Positions 33,605 through 42,155 of a stretch of 64,000 nt of DNA are shown here, in pieces. The position numbers were made by a program, and so were the translations under genes. The notes below the pieces were generated by a model that was not told where the DNA came from, searched no databases, and saw only the letters and a program-made list of their open reading frames with translations. Numbering within the stretch: position 1 is the stretch's first letter; every line of letters starts with the position of its first letter. The stretch comes from Acidobacteriota bacterium (GTDB lineage: Bacteria; Actinomycetota; Actinomycetes; Actinomycetales; Microbacteriaceae). The stretch spans positions 1 to 64,000 of the forward strand of contig JABBOD010000003.1 in assembly GCA_019351995.1 (NCBI GenBank), in the 5' to 3' direction.

Positions 33605-33892
33605 CTACGGTGTCGCGAGCAGCGAGGCACGCTCCGGGTGCCGATCGAACCACTCCGCGACGTACCAGCAGGTGGCGGTGATCGGCCCGGCTCCCGACGC
33701 TTCGACGTCGTTCACCGCATACTCCACGAGTTCGGCGGCGTAGCCCTTTCCGCGGTAGGCGGGGATCGTCACCGTGTGGTGCATGACGGTGCCAACCCCG
33801 TGATCCTGATATTCGAGCACGCTGGCCAAGCCGCCATCGACCCACATCGTGTATCGGTGGGCGTCAGCCTCGTGACGGAACTCCGTAGTCAT
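33605..33892 (-). CDS. Small GNAT-like acetyltransferase (Acetyltransf_CG type)
   Basis: This 95-residue protein is the minimal GNAT form seen in YjdJ-like proteins. After MTTEFRHEADAHRY come the HHTVTIPAYRGKGYAAELVEYAV acetyl-CoA site and ATCWYVAEWFDRHPE, a combination diagnostic of this small family. ATG 33892 is chosen because the upstream open frame has no family residues. The acceptor is unknown. It lies 12 bases upstream of the luciferase-like gene on the same strand, probably in one transcript. Confidence 0.85.
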   Translation of the reverse strand: MTTEFRHEADAHRYTMWVDGGLASVLEYQDHGVGTVMHHTVTIPAYRGKGYAAELVEYAVNDVEASGAGPITATCWYVAEWFDRHPERASLLATP

Positions 33893-34104
33893 GATTTTCA
33901 GGCTACGCCGAGCGGGAGCGGATCGCTGCCGAACCGACCAGTTCTCAGTCGGATCCACTATCCTGGGCGCAACAGCCGTGCACGATCGTCTCGGGCGGGC
34001 TCACCGGACCCTGCGATGGAGCGATGTCCCACGAGGGGTGCTGATCGGCAGACGTCTCGCAGTCGCGGGGGCCTCGTCCGGCCCCGGCCGTGCGGAGGTC
34101 TCCT

Positions 34105-35226
34105 GTGTCGGGTTTCGCCTTTCTCTCCACCTATCCGCCGACTCGTTGCGGACTCGCCACCTTCACGCAGGCGCTCGCGACCGCCATGGTCGGGCCACAT
34201 GACCCATCGGCGCGCATCGTGCGAGCCATGGACGACGACGACGCACCGGCGACCGCGGCACTGGGAACACGCTCCGACATCGTCGGCGAGCTTCTGCGGA
34301 ACGATCCATCGAGCACCCGAGGCGCCGCACGCACGCTCAGCGCCAGCGACGCCGTGATCATCCAGCACGAGTACGGCATCTACGGCGGCGCGGACGGCGA
34401 GCAGGTCCTGTCGGTGCTGGCGGCACTGACGGCGCCGAGCATCGTCGTGCTGCACACCGTTCTGGCGTCGCCGACCCCGAATCAGAAGCGCGTCCTCGAT
34501 GAGATCGGGCGGCTGGCGGGCGCGGTTGTCGTCATGACGGATACGGCCAGGCGCCTGCTGGCCGACCATTACGACGTGGATGCCGACAAGGTCAGCGTCA
34601 TTCCCCACGGGGTCGCCGACTGGTCGTCGGTTCCGGTGGCCCGCCACCCCGGGCGCAAGAACATGCTGACCTGGGGGCTCATCGGACCCGGCAAGGGGAT
34701 CGAGTGGGGGATCCGTGCGATGGCGGAGCTTTCGCGGACCGAGCCGTCGCTGCACTACGTCATCGCCGGTCAGACCCATCCGAAGGTCGTCGACCGCGAC
34801 GGGGAGAGCTATCGGGAGGGTTTGCACGCACTCATCGAGGAGTTGGGACTCCGCGATCGGGTCACCCTGGACGGCCGGTACCTCGACGCACCGCAACTCG
34901 CCGCGTACGTCTCCGCGGCGGACATCGTGCTGCTGCCGTACGACACGCGCGAGCAGGTGACATCCGGCGTTCTCGCCGAAGCGGTCGCGGCCGGGAAGGA
35001 CGTCATCGCGACCACCTTCCCGCACTCGAATGAGTTGCTCGCCGACGGCGTCGGCACCCTCGTGGAGCACAATGACCCGGCGTCGATTGCCCGAGCGGTG
35101 CGCGAAATCCTCCACGGTGTTCGACACGATCACCCGCGGGCGGCCGAGGTGGACGTGAGTTGGCCCGCCGTCGCCCAGGAGTACCGACTTCTTGCCAGCA
35201 GCATCCGCGTGGCGAAGTCGGCGTGA
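34105..35226 (+). CDS. GT4-family glycosyltransferase
   Basis: The product has 373 residues from GTG 34105, which has GGAGGT seven bases upstream. It is a GT-B enzyme. The N-terminal domain begins FAFLSTYPPTRCGLATFTQAL, a typical glycine-rich acceptor loop; the QHEYGIYGG stretch follows. The C-terminal domain has LTWGLIGPGKGIEWGIRAM (donor loop) and the E-x7-E-like QVTSGVLAEAVAAGKDVIAT. It uses a nucleotide sugar, possibly GDP-mannose in view of the GH130 neighbour. It is the first of four coupled genes; its TGA shares a base with the next ATG. Confidence 0.85.
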   Translation: MSGFAFLSTYPPTRCGLATFTQALATAMVGPHDPSARIVRAMDDDDAPATAALGTRSDIVGELLRNDPSSTRGAARTLSASDAVIIQHEYGIYGGADGEQVLSVLAALTAPSIVVLHTVLASPTPNQKRVLDEIGRLAGAVVVMTDTARRLLADHYDVDADKVSVIPHGVADWSSVPVARHPGRKNMLTWGLIGPGKGIEWGIRAMAELSRTEPSLHYVIAGQTHPKVVDRDGESYREGLHALIEELGLRDRVTLDGRYLDAPQLAAYVSAADIVLLPYDTREQVTSGVLAEAVAAGKDVIATTFPHSNELLADGVGTLVEHNDPASIARAVREILHGVRHDHPRAAEVDVSWPAVAQEYRLLASSIRVAKSA

Positions 35227-36266
35227 TGACTCCCGCCGCCCCGATCGTTCTCGCGCGGTTCGAGACCCTGCCGTTCGTGCACCTGGCGCGACTGAGTGAT
35301 GCCCGCGGCATCTTCGAGCACGCCGACTTCGACCTGCCCCGGCGCGAGCACGGCTACTGCCTCGATGATGTGGCGCGCGCTCTTCTGGTGCTCGTCCGCG
35401 AGCCCGAACCCTCGGAGTTCGTCGCCGAACTCACCCAGACCTGCCTGCGGTTCGTCGATGCGGCGATCGTCGCCGATGGACGCGCCCACAATCGGATGAA
35501 CACCGACGGGGAGTGGACCGATCAGCCGACCACCGACGATTGGTGGGGCCGCGCCGTCGGAGCCCTCGGGATCGCCGCCGTGCGCGCGCCATTGGCCATG
35601 ACTCGAGCGCGAGCTCTGCGCGTGTTCACCCGCGCCGCGCAGCAGCGTTCTGTCGAGGTGCGTTCCATGTCCTTCGCGCTCCCGGGTGCCGCCGCGGTTC
35701 TGCGGGCCAAGCCCGACTCGTGGGCCGCGCACCGACTGGTCACGACGGGTGTCGCCGTGATTCCACATGGCACCTCCACGTGGGGATGGCTGGAGCGGAG
35801 ACTCCGCTACGGGAACGCGTCTCTGGTGGATGCGCTCCTCGCCGCGGGCGAGGTGCTGCACGACAAGCGGCTGATCCGCCGTGCCCTGAGCGCCTTCGAG
35901 GCCCTCCTCGAGCTCGAGACACGCGACGGCCGACTGTCGGTCACCGGCACGATCGGTCGCGGAGTCGGCGACGTCGAGCCGCAGTTCGACCAACAGCCCA
36001 TCGAGGTCGCCGCGATCGCGGAGGCGGCAGCACGGGCCTTCGCGATGACCGGTGACCCGCGGTGGAGCGAGGTCGTGATCCGTGCGACTGCCTGGTTCCT
36101 CGGCGACAACGACAGCGCAACGGTGATGGTGGATCTGCAGACCGGAGCGGGCTTCGACGGTCTCGAGGCCGACGGGCGCAACGAGAACCGGGGCGCCGAG
36201 TCGACACTCGCCGCACTCGCGACCTTCCAGCACGCGCACGCTCTCACCACGGCGGCCCACGCATGA
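35226..36266 (+). CDS. Alpha-toroid glycan-processing protein of unknown specificity
   Basis: This 346-residue protein is predicted to be all-helical, resembling an (alpha/alpha)6 barrel as in family 76/88-like glycosidases or epimerases. Conserved-looking charged loops are REHGYCLDDVARAL, AHNRMNTDGEWTDQPTTDDWWGR, PHGTSTWGWLERRL and DVEPQFDQQPIEVAAIAEAA. The aromatic/acidic composition of these loops suggests a sugar-binding cleft. Similar proteins accompany GT4 and GH130 genes in other bacteria, to my recollection without a proven activity. It shares one base with the upstream gene and four with the downstream gene. Confidence 0.7.
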   Translation: MTPAAPIVLARFETLPFVHLARLSDARGIFEHADFDLPRREHGYCLDDVARALLVLVREPEPSEFVAELTQTCLRFVDAAIVADGRAHNRMNTDGEWTDQPTTDDWWGRAVGALGIAAVRAPLAMTRARALRVFTRAAQQRSVEVRSMSFALPGAAAVLRAKPDSWAAHRLVTTGVAVIPHGTSTWGWLERRLRYGNASLVDALLAAGEVLHDKRLIRRALSAFEALLELETRDGRLSVTGTIGRGVGDVEPQFDQQPIEVAAIAEAAARAFAMTGDPRWSEVVIRATAWFLGDNDSATVMVDLQTGAGFDGLEADGRNENRGAESTLAALATFQHAHALTTAAHA

Positions 36267-37729
36267 CCCTCGATGTGCGGGATGTCGGCGTGCAACTGCT
36301 CCCTGACCCGTCGCGGGTCATCCCGCGCCTCTTCCTCCCCGGGGAGGGCTATGCGCGCACGGGTTCGCGCGCCTCCGACATCATCGGTCGCATCGAGGCG
36401 ACGCCACCAGAGGAGTTGCGGGCGACCGCTGCTCGCATTCTGGATTCGTTCGGGTCGCGGAGCGAGAAGCTGCCAGAACTGTTGCGCCGGCACGCCCAGA
36501 CGGTCGCGTTCCGAACCGGTGAGGCACCGCCGATGGATCCAGACCAGGAGTTGGTGCTCGGCGCCGTCTTCACGGCCGAGTACTCGGTGGAGGCCGCGGC
36601 GCTCTGCAACCCGAGTGCCGTGCCGCACCCCGACCAGAGCGGCCTCGCCGTCGGTGAGTTGCGGCTCGCCATCGCCCTCCGTGCCATCGGCGAGGGACAC
36701 GTCTCGTCGATCGCCTTCGCCACGGCCATCGTCGACACGGCGAGGGAATGGAGATTCGAACCTCGTTCGGAGCCCTTGGTTTCATCCCTTGTCACCGAGG
36801 GCGACTGGACACGTGAGCATTTCCGCGCCTGCCTGGAGACGGAGGGGCGACTCAACGAGGTCTCCGGTGCCATCGTGCGAGCACTGCCGCCGGTCTTCCG
36901 CAGCGGCGAGATCGAGGCGGCGATCAACGATGTTCCGGTCGAGCTGGCGCAGCGCTTCGACACCCGCGGCGATCTCGACGTGATCCGCACCATGGCTTGG
37001 TCGGCGTACCACGCGGCGTTCGAGTCGGGCAGTTCGCTCGCGCAACGGGTGCTTCTGCCCGCGGCCTCTGACGAAACCAACGGCATCGAGGACGCACGCT
37101 TCGTACGTTTCGTGCGCCCCGACGGTCGGTTCGAGTACCGCGCTACCTATACGGCATACAACGGCCACGCGATCGCGCCGCGGTTGATCACCTCGCCCGA
37201 CCTGGTGACGTTCTCGATGCACCGGCTGTCAGGAACCGCGGCGCGCAACAAGGGGATGGCGCTCTTCCCACGTGAGGTCGGAGGCGTTCTCTACGCCCTC
37301 ACCCGTACCGACGGCGAGAATGTCTCGGTCGCGACGTCGCCGGACGGGTTGTCGTGGACAGATGTCGCCGTCCTGCGCCGCCCCGCGGAGCTCTGGGAGG
37401 TCGTGCAAATCGGCAACTGCGGCTCGCCGATCGAGACGACGCGGGGCTGGCTGGTCTTCCTGCACGGGGTGGGGCCGATGCGCCAGTACAGCATCGGGGC
37501 GATGCTTCTCGATCTCGACGACCCGACGATTGTGCGTGCCCGGCTGACGGACCCCCTGCTGCGCCCGCTCGACGAGGAGCGCAACGGCTACGTGCCGAAC
37601 GTGGTCTACTCGTGCGGCGCCGTCGAACATGCTGGCACGATCTGGCTCCCGTTCGGCGTCGGCGATCAGCGCATCCGAGTCGTTTCGATCCAGCGTGACG
37701 AACTGCTCGACGCGATGACACCGGAATGA
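36263..37729 (+). CDS. GH130-family glycoside phosphorylase/hydrolase
   Basis: This 488-residue protein has a five-bladed propeller in its C-terminal 280 residues. Typical GH130 motifs are NGIEDARFVRF (with the catalytic acid aspartate), ATYTAYNGHAIAPRLITSPDL, NKGMALFPREVGG and ELWEVVQIGNCGSPIET. GH130 enzymes phosphorolyse or hydrolyse beta-mannosides, mainly beta-1,2 or beta-1,4. The N-terminal 200 residues are helical and unusual in length, as in the longer GH130 subgroup that occurs beside glycosyltransferases. ATG 36263 overlaps the preceding stop. A role in turnover of a mannose-containing glycan is inferred. Confidence 0.82.
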   Translation: MTLDVRDVGVQLLPDPSRVIPRLFLPGEGYARTGSRASDIIGRIEATPPEELRATAARILDSFGSRSEKLPELLRRHAQTVAFRTGEAPPMDPDQELVLGAVFTAEYSVEAAALCNPSAVPHPDQSGLAVGELRLAIALRAIGEGHVSSIAFATAIVDTAREWRFEPRSEPLVSSLVTEGDWTREHFRACLETEGRLNEVSGAIVRALPPVFRSGEIEAAINDVPVELAQRFDTRGDLDVIRTMAWSAYHAAFESGSSLAQRVLLPAASDETNGIEDARFVRFVRPDGRFEYRATYTAYNGHAIAPRLITSPDLVTFSMHRLSGTAARNKGMALFPREVGGVLYALTRTDGENVSVATSPDGLSWTDVAVLRRPAELWEVVQIGNCGSPIETTRGWLVFLHGVGPMRQYSIGAMLLDLDDPTIVRARLTDPLLRPLDEERNGYVPNVVYSCGAVEHAGTIWLPFGVGDQRIRVVSIQRDELLDAMTPE

Positions 37730-37754
37730 GACTCGCCACCGTGACCGCCGTGAC

Positions 37755-38753
37755 ATGAGGATCGCGATGCTCTCCTCGGTCGCCTGGCGCACCCCACCCC
37801 GCGACTACGGCCCGTGGGAGCTGATCGCCTCGCTGCTGACCGAGGGCCTGGTCACGCGCGGACACGACGTCACGCTGTTCGCGACCGCCGACTCGGTGAC
37901 CGCCGCGGAGCTGGATGCGGTGCTTCCGCACGGCTACGCGAGCGATCCGACGATGGACGGCAGGGTTTGGGAGGCGCTGCACGTCGCGCACGCGCTCGAA
38001 CGTTCCGGCGATTTCGACATCGTGCACAACCACCTCGATTGGCTTCCGCTCGCCTTCGCTGAGTCGTGGCAGGCACCGCTGGTGACCACCGTGCACGGCT
38101 TCTCGGGCCCGGCGATCCTGCCCGCCTATGTGCATGCCGCCTCGAACTACGTGTCGATCTCGGATGCCGACCGCGCTCCCGAGCTGAACTACGTCGCGAC
38201 CGTGCATCACGGCATCGACCTTCGTCAGTTCGAGGCCACGTCGCGGGCGAGCGACGACCTCGTGATCCTGGGCCGCATCCACCGGGACAAGGGCACCGCC
38301 GAGGCGATCGAGATCGCGAGACGCACCGGGAGGAGGCTGCTCATCTGCGGGCCGGTCGTCGACCCTCAGTACTTCGCCGAGCGGGTGGAGCCGCACCTGG
38401 ATGGCGAGCGCGTGGTTCATCTGGGGTCGATCGGGCCGACCGAAAGGTCGCGCGTCCTCGGTGCGAGCGCGGTGCTGCTGCATCCGATCGCTTTCGCGGA
38501 GCCCTTCGGGCTCGCCGTCGTCGAGGCGATGGCCTGCGGAACTCCGGTGGTGGCCTTCCCGCGCGGCGCGCTGCCAGAACTCGTGGATGTCGGGGTGACG
38601 GGCTACCTCCCCCTGGACGTCGACCAGGCGGTCACCGCGGTTGCTCTGGCCGCGACTCTTGACCGCCGCCAGATCCGTGCGGTGGCGGAACGGCGCTTCG
38701 GTGTCCAGCGCATGGTCGACGACTATCTCGAGGTCTACCGGCGCCTACTCTGA
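37755..38753 (+). CDS. GT4-family glycosyltransferase
   Basis: This is a 332-residue GT-B glycosyltransferase. The N-terminal acceptor loop is SSVAWRTPPRDYGPWELIASLL, then DIVHNHLDWLPLAF. The donor domain has LVILGRIHRDKGTAEAIEIAR and EPFGLAVVEAMACGTPVVAFPRGALPEL, with the E-x7-E motif that binds the nucleotide sugar. This shape is common among mannosyl- and glucosyltransferases acting on small acceptors. It lies 25 bases after the GH130 gene, completing the cluster. Confidence 0.87.
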   Translation: MRIAMLSSVAWRTPPRDYGPWELIASLLTEGLVTRGHDVTLFATADSVTAAELDAVLPHGYASDPTMDGRVWEALHVAHALERSGDFDIVHNHLDWLPLAFAESWQAPLVTTVHGFSGPAILPAYVHAASNYVSISDADRAPELNYVATVHHGIDLRQFEATSRASDDLVILGRIHRDKGTAEAIEIARRTGRRLLICGPVVDPQYFAERVEPHLDGERVVHLGSIGPTERSRVLGASAVLLHPIAFAEPFGLAVVEAMACGTPVVAFPRGALPELVDVGVTGYLPLDVDQAVTAVALAATLDRRQIRAVAERRFGVQRMVDDYLEVYRRLL

Positions 38754-38840
38754 CCGACGGAGCACCTCGTCGGTGACAGATCACCGATTTAACATCGTGT
38801 TCACAGCGCCGGGCGCCGACCCCGGCGTAGGCTCCGAAAC

Positions 38841-39338
38841 ATGGGAATCCGCGATATCGAACTCACCACCATCGACGGTGCACCCGTCACGCTGGCGGAC
38901 TACGCCGACAAGGTCGTCATGGTGGTCAATGTGGCCTCGAAGTGCGGACTGACTCCGCAGTACGAGAAGCTCGAACAGCTCCAGAAGGACTACGAGGACC
39001 GCGGATTCACCGTGCTCGGGTTCCCGTGCAACCAGTTCCTCGGGCAGGAGCCCGGCTCCACCGAGCAGATCAAAGAGTTCTGCTCCACCACCTACGGTGT
39101 GACGTTCCCGCTGATGGACAAGGTGAAGGTGAACGGCAAGAGCGCGCACCCGCTCTACTCCGAGCTGACGAAGGTCGAAGACGGCAGCGGCAAGGCCGGC
39201 AAGGTGAAGTGGAACTTCGAGAAGTTCGTGATCACCCCCGATGGCGCGATCTCGCGGTTCCGGCCGACGACGCAGCCCGACGCGCCGGAGATCATCGCGG
39301 CGATCGAGGGTGGACTCGCGCACAGCTCCGCGGCTTAG
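38841..39338 (+). CDS. Glutathione peroxidase-family thiol peroxidase
   Basis: This 165-residue protein matches the GPx family. The peroxidatic cysteine is in NVASKCGLTPQYEKLEQL, with the glutamine in LGFPCNQFLGQEPG and the tryptophan in KWNFEKF completing the catalytic tetrad. Cysteine replaces the selenocysteine of animal enzymes. Since actinobacteria make mycothiol, not glutathione, the electron donor is probably thioredoxin (known for bacterial Cys-GPx). The second cysteine of FPCNQF is the usual resolving position in plant and bacterial homologues. It ends four bases into the convergent S4 gene. Confidence 0.9.
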   Translation: MGIRDIELTTIDGAPVTLADYADKVVMVVNVASKCGLTPQYEKLEQLQKDYEDRGFTVLGFPCNQFLGQEPGSTEQIKEFCSTTYGVTFPLMDKVKVNGKSAHPLYSELTKVEDGSGKAGKVKWNFEKFVITPDGAISRFRPTTQPDAPEIIAAIEGGLAHSSAA

Positions 39339-39733
39339 TCGTCGCGTTCGCCGATCAGTTTCTCGATTGCACGGCGATCACGTTTGGTCGGTCGACCGGC
39401 CCCGCGGTCGCGCACGCCGAGGGCGAGTCGTTCCTCTTTCGGCGGCGGGGGAGGGCTGTTGTCGTCGTAGGCCGCGACGGCAACCGGAGCGCCGACCCGC
39501 TTCAGGTGGAGCGCGCGGACCACGACGATTCTCGGGGGGCCGCCTTCGATGCGGAACTGGATCTCGTCACCGAGTTTCACGTGCTGCGCCGCCTTCGCGC
39601 GATCGCCGTTGATCTTCACGTGACCGGCCCGGCAGAGGGCTGTCGCGGCTGAGCGTGTCTTCACCAGACGCACGGCCCACAGCCACGAGTCGGCGCGCGC
39701 CGTCGGCGCCCCGGTGCCACGGATCTCAGCCAT
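39335..39733 (-). CDS. Hsp15-like S4-domain RNA-binding protein
   Basis: The 132-residue protein has one S4 domain at its N-terminus: RADSWLWAVRLVKTRSAATALCRAGHVKINGDRAKAAQHVKLGDEIQF, here summarised as the R-L-D-x-W-L-W-x-V-R-x-x-K-T-R-S pattern. Hsp15 binds free 50S subunits with stalled nascent chains and helps recycle them. A basic tail (RPTKRDRRAIEKL) resembles the family. ATG 39733 overlaps the emfourin gene by eight bases, so the three genes emfourin, Hsp15 and the M4 protease form one transcript. Confidence 0.88.
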   Translation of the reverse strand: MAEIRGTGAPTARADSWLWAVRLVKTRSAATALCRAGHVKINGDRAKAAQHVKLGDEIQFRIEGGPPRIVVVRALHLKRVGAPVAVAAYDDNSPPPPPKEERLALGVRDRGAGRPTKRDRRAIEKLIGERDD

Positions 39734-40049
39734 GGGATCCACACTGCTGCACGCGATCGACCAGCGTGCGCCAGGGACCGAGCAACTGCGCATCGGGCAC
39801 GGATGCGCTGCGCACGGGATCCGCCGGCTGCCCGTCGGAACGGCTCACCTCGATGCGCCACACGAAGCGATCGCGCGACTCCGTGTCGCTGTCCTCCGCG
39901 TCCCACGGGCAGGCCCGCACGAGCTCGCGCCACTCCTCCGCGTCGTCGCCCGGTTCCACCTGCCACCGTCTGGTGATGCCGGCGACGCCGCCACTCCGCA
40001 CCACGAGGATGCGAAAACTCCGCTCGTCACCCTCTGCTGGCTGCGCCAT
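39726..40049 (-). CDS. Emfourin-like inhibitor of the adjacent M4 protease
   Basis: This 107-residue protein begins with an I-L-V-V-R-S-G-G-V-A-G strand (about residues 14-24) followed by a basic strand TRRWQV and an acidic D-x-x-E-W segment. That layout corresponds to emfourin, the protealysin inhibitor found directly next to protealysin-type M4 genes (known from Serratia). No signal peptide is present, fitting an intracellular inhibitor. It overlaps the end of the protease gene by 23 bases. The identification rests on motif and gene pairing rather than alignment. Confidence 0.72.
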   Translation of the reverse strand: MAQPAEGDERSFRILVVRSGGVAGITRRWQVEPGDDAEEWRELVRACPWDAEDSDTESRDRFVWRIEVSRSDGQPADPVRSASVPDAQLLGPWRTLVDRVQQCGSHG

Positions 40050-41088
40050 CCGCCGTCACTCCCACGCCGGTCCAGCCGGCTCGTACCGCGGCCACCTCGG
40101 CCGATGAGTCACCGTATCGTTTCGCGGCGGCAACGATCGTGGCGGCCGCAAACCCGGCGAAGTCGGTCGTCGGTTTCAGGCCCGAGAGCAGGGTGTCGTA
40201 CCAGATCTGGCCCGCCTTCTCCCAGGCGTAGCCGCCGATGCGGTGCGCGACGAGGTAGAAGGCCCGGTTCGGGATGCCGGAGTTGAGGTGGACCCCTCCC
40301 TCATCGTCGGTGGTGTGCACGTAGTGGGCGAAGTCGGCGGGCTGCGGGTCCTTGCCGAGTCGAGGGTCGTCGTACGCGGTTCCGGGAGCCTTCATCGACC
40401 GCAGCGCGACGCCCTTCACCTGGGGGGTGAAGAGCCCTTCCCCGATCAGCCAGCTCGCCGTTGCCGCCGTCTGCTGCTTCGCGTACTGCTCGACCAGCGA
40501 ACCGAAGACGTCAGAAACGGATTCGTTGAGCGCGCCGGACTGGTCCCGGTAGGCGAGTCCGGCGGTGTATTGGGTCACGCCGTGGGTGAGTTCATGCCCG
40601 ATCACCGTGACCGAGGAGGTGAAGCGGCCGAAGATCTGTCCGTCTCCGTCGCCGAACACCATCCGTTCACCATTCCAGAAGGCGTTGTCGTAGAGCGTTC
40701 CGTAGTGCACGGTGCCGTCGAGGGGGAGCCCCTTCCCGTCAATGGAGTCCCGGCCGTAGATCTCGTGGTACAGCGCGAAAGTGGCGCCGAGACCGTCGTA
40801 CGCCTCGTCGACCGCCACGTCCTGCACCGGTGAGCCGCCCTCCGTGCGCACCGTGCGACCCGGCAGCGTCTCGGAGTGTGCGGCGTCGCTGATCGTGCGG
40901 TTCGGTCCCGAGTCCACCTCGGCGACGAGGTGGTCTGCTGCGTCGAGGCGGAAGGTCAGCCGAGCGGATCGCCGTGGCTGATCGTGGAGCAGGGTCCGGT
41001 GCGCTGCCCCCGCGGCATCGTGAAACTCGGGCGCCTCCATCTGCGAGATGCGGGTGAGCAGGTACGGTGGCACGATTCCCTGGGTCAT
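40027..41088 (-). CDS. Protealysin-type M4 metallopeptidase
   Basis: This 353-residue zinc protease of the thermolysin family has the short propeptide of protealysins instead of a long pre-pro region: it starts MTQGIVPPYLLTRI, with the P-P-Y-L-L motif that occupies the active site. Zinc ligands are HELTH (about 165-169) and the glutamate in NESVSDVFG; the catalytic histidine lies in GGVHLNSGIPNRAFY. No signal peptide is visible, so the enzyme is probably cytosolic or exported by an unusual route. ATG 41088 is preferred over 41109 because it matches the propeptide start. It is co-transcribed with the emfourin-like gene. Confidence 0.9.
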   Translation of the reverse strand: MTQGIVPPYLLTRISQMEAPEFHDAAGAAHRTLLHDQPRRSARLTFRLDAADHLVAEVDSGPNRTISDAAHSETLPGRTVRTEGGSPVQDVAVDEAYDGLGATFALYHEIYGRDSIDGKGLPLDGTVHYGTLYDNAFWNGERMVFGDGDGQIFGRFTSSVTVIGHELTHGVTQYTAGLAYRDQSGALNESVSDVFGSLVEQYAKQQTAATASWLIGEGLFTPQVKGVALRSMKAPGTAYDDPRLGKDPQPADFAHYVHTTDDEGGVHLNSGIPNRAFYLVAHRIGGYAWEKAGQIWYDTLLSGLKPTTDFAGFAAATIVAAAKRYGDSSAEVAAVRAGWTGVGVTADGAASRG

Positions 41089-41160
41089 GGGCGTCAGGCT
41101 ACGCCGCACCCCCGAGACGCGTCACAGCAGTGAACAGGGGCTCCGACATAAGCTGACGTC

Positions 41161-41670
41161 ATGGAGCGCCCGGCACACGACCCGTCCCAACGACGCCCCC
41201 ACGGAGTCGGGGATGCCTGGGTCGACGGCCCTCACGGCCGATTCTGGGGTACCTTCGGCGCGGCGGGCTTGCTGCTCGCGCATCCCGAGGCCGGAGTGCT
41301 GCTGCAACACCGCGCGATCTGGAGTCACCACGGCGGCACCTGGGGCGTCCCCGGCGGAGCACGTAAGCCCGATGAGACGGCGGAGGCCGCTGCCATCCGC
41401 GAGTCGGATGAGGAGGCGGGGGTGCCGCCCGAGCTCGTCAGGGTACTCGGCACCTCGGTGTTCGATGTCGGGTACTGGTCGTACACGACCGTGTTGGCGA
41501 TCGCGGCTGACTACTTCGAGCCGTACCTCGGCGATGCGGAGAGCATCGCCCTCAGCTGGGTGCCGTTCGCGGAGGTCGAGAGCCTCCCGTTGCATCCCGG
41601 CCTCGCCGCCGGCTGGCCGATGCTGCGGTCGCAACTCGTGGAGTTCGACCCGCGTCTTGGCTCCTTGTAG
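41161..41670 (+). CDS. Nudix hydrolase
   Basis: This 169-residue Nudix protein has an intact box, GARKPDETAEAAAIRESDEEAGV (G-x5-E-x7-R-E-x-x-E-E-x-G), that binds Mg and cleaves nucleoside diphosphates linked to another moiety. A GTWGVPGG strand precedes the box. The N-terminus (HGVGDAWVDGPHGRFWGTFGAAGLL) is typical of actinobacterial stand-alone members, and the later W-V-P-F-A-E-V-E-S-L-P-L-H-P is common in them. The substrate is unknown. It is divergent from the M4 protease. Confidence 0.88.
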   Translation: MERPAHDPSQRRPHGVGDAWVDGPHGRFWGTFGAAGLLLAHPEAGVLLQHRAIWSHHGGTWGVPGGARKPDETAEAAAIRESDEEAGVPPELVRVLGTSVFDVGYWSYTTVLAIAADYFEPYLGDAESIALSWVPFAEVESLPLHPGLAAGWPMLRSQLVEFDPRLGSL

Positions 41671-41685
41671 TGCCCAGCTCGCTCG

Positions 41686-42138
41686 TCAGACGGTGGCGGC
41701 CGCGGCGAGCGAACTCTTCCACGCGACGAGCGAGCGCACCGTCGCATCGGGGTCATCCGCGAGTTCGTGCATGACATCGTCCGGGACGAAGAAGTTCACC
41801 GCGACCCAGCCGCGCACCGTCGCATCCGTGTCGTGCGCGAGCTCGCGCAGCACCTCGCAGGGGACGGCCTCGTTGCGGGCGACGCAGCCCCGCACGCCCG
41901 CATCCACATCGTGGGCCAGGCGTTCGAAGAGCTCGGCGGGGGCGTGGTAGCTGCTGGCGACGCTCTCGCGGATCTTCGGGTTCGAGTTCTCGGCGAGCAG
42001 TCGAAGCCGCTGGATCTTGCTCGCGGTGACCGGCGGCGCCGGGTGCAACCGTGCGGCCTCCTCTGAGGTCAGCATCGTCGGCGCGGCGGCCGCCATCTGG
42101 GCCCGTTGAGCGGGCGTGTTGAAGCGGATGCACGACAT
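41686..42138 (-). CDS. LRV/HEAT-like repeat protein
   Basis: This 150-residue protein has three 26-residue repeats from about residue 48, each starting L-A-x-D/N-x-D/N-x-x-V/I-R and continuing to a V-A-x-N-x-x-x-P-x-E-V/L-x-x-x segment, then a partial fourth. The repeats resemble the leucine-rich-variant (LRV) or HEAT class, which form curved helical scaffolds for protein binding. The 47-residue leader shows no motif. A binding partner cannot be inferred. It follows the DUF1295 gene on the same strand, 18 bases downstream. Confidence 0.75.
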   Translation of the reverse strand: MSCIRFNTPAQRAQMAAAAPTMLTSEEAARLHPAPPVTASKIQRLRLLAENSNPKIRESVASSYHAPAELFERLAHDVDAGVRGCVARNEAVPCEVLRELAHDTDATVRGWVAVNFFVPDDVMHELADDPDATVRSLVAWKSSLAAAATV

Positions 42139-42155
42139 GTCGGGAGGCTATTCGC

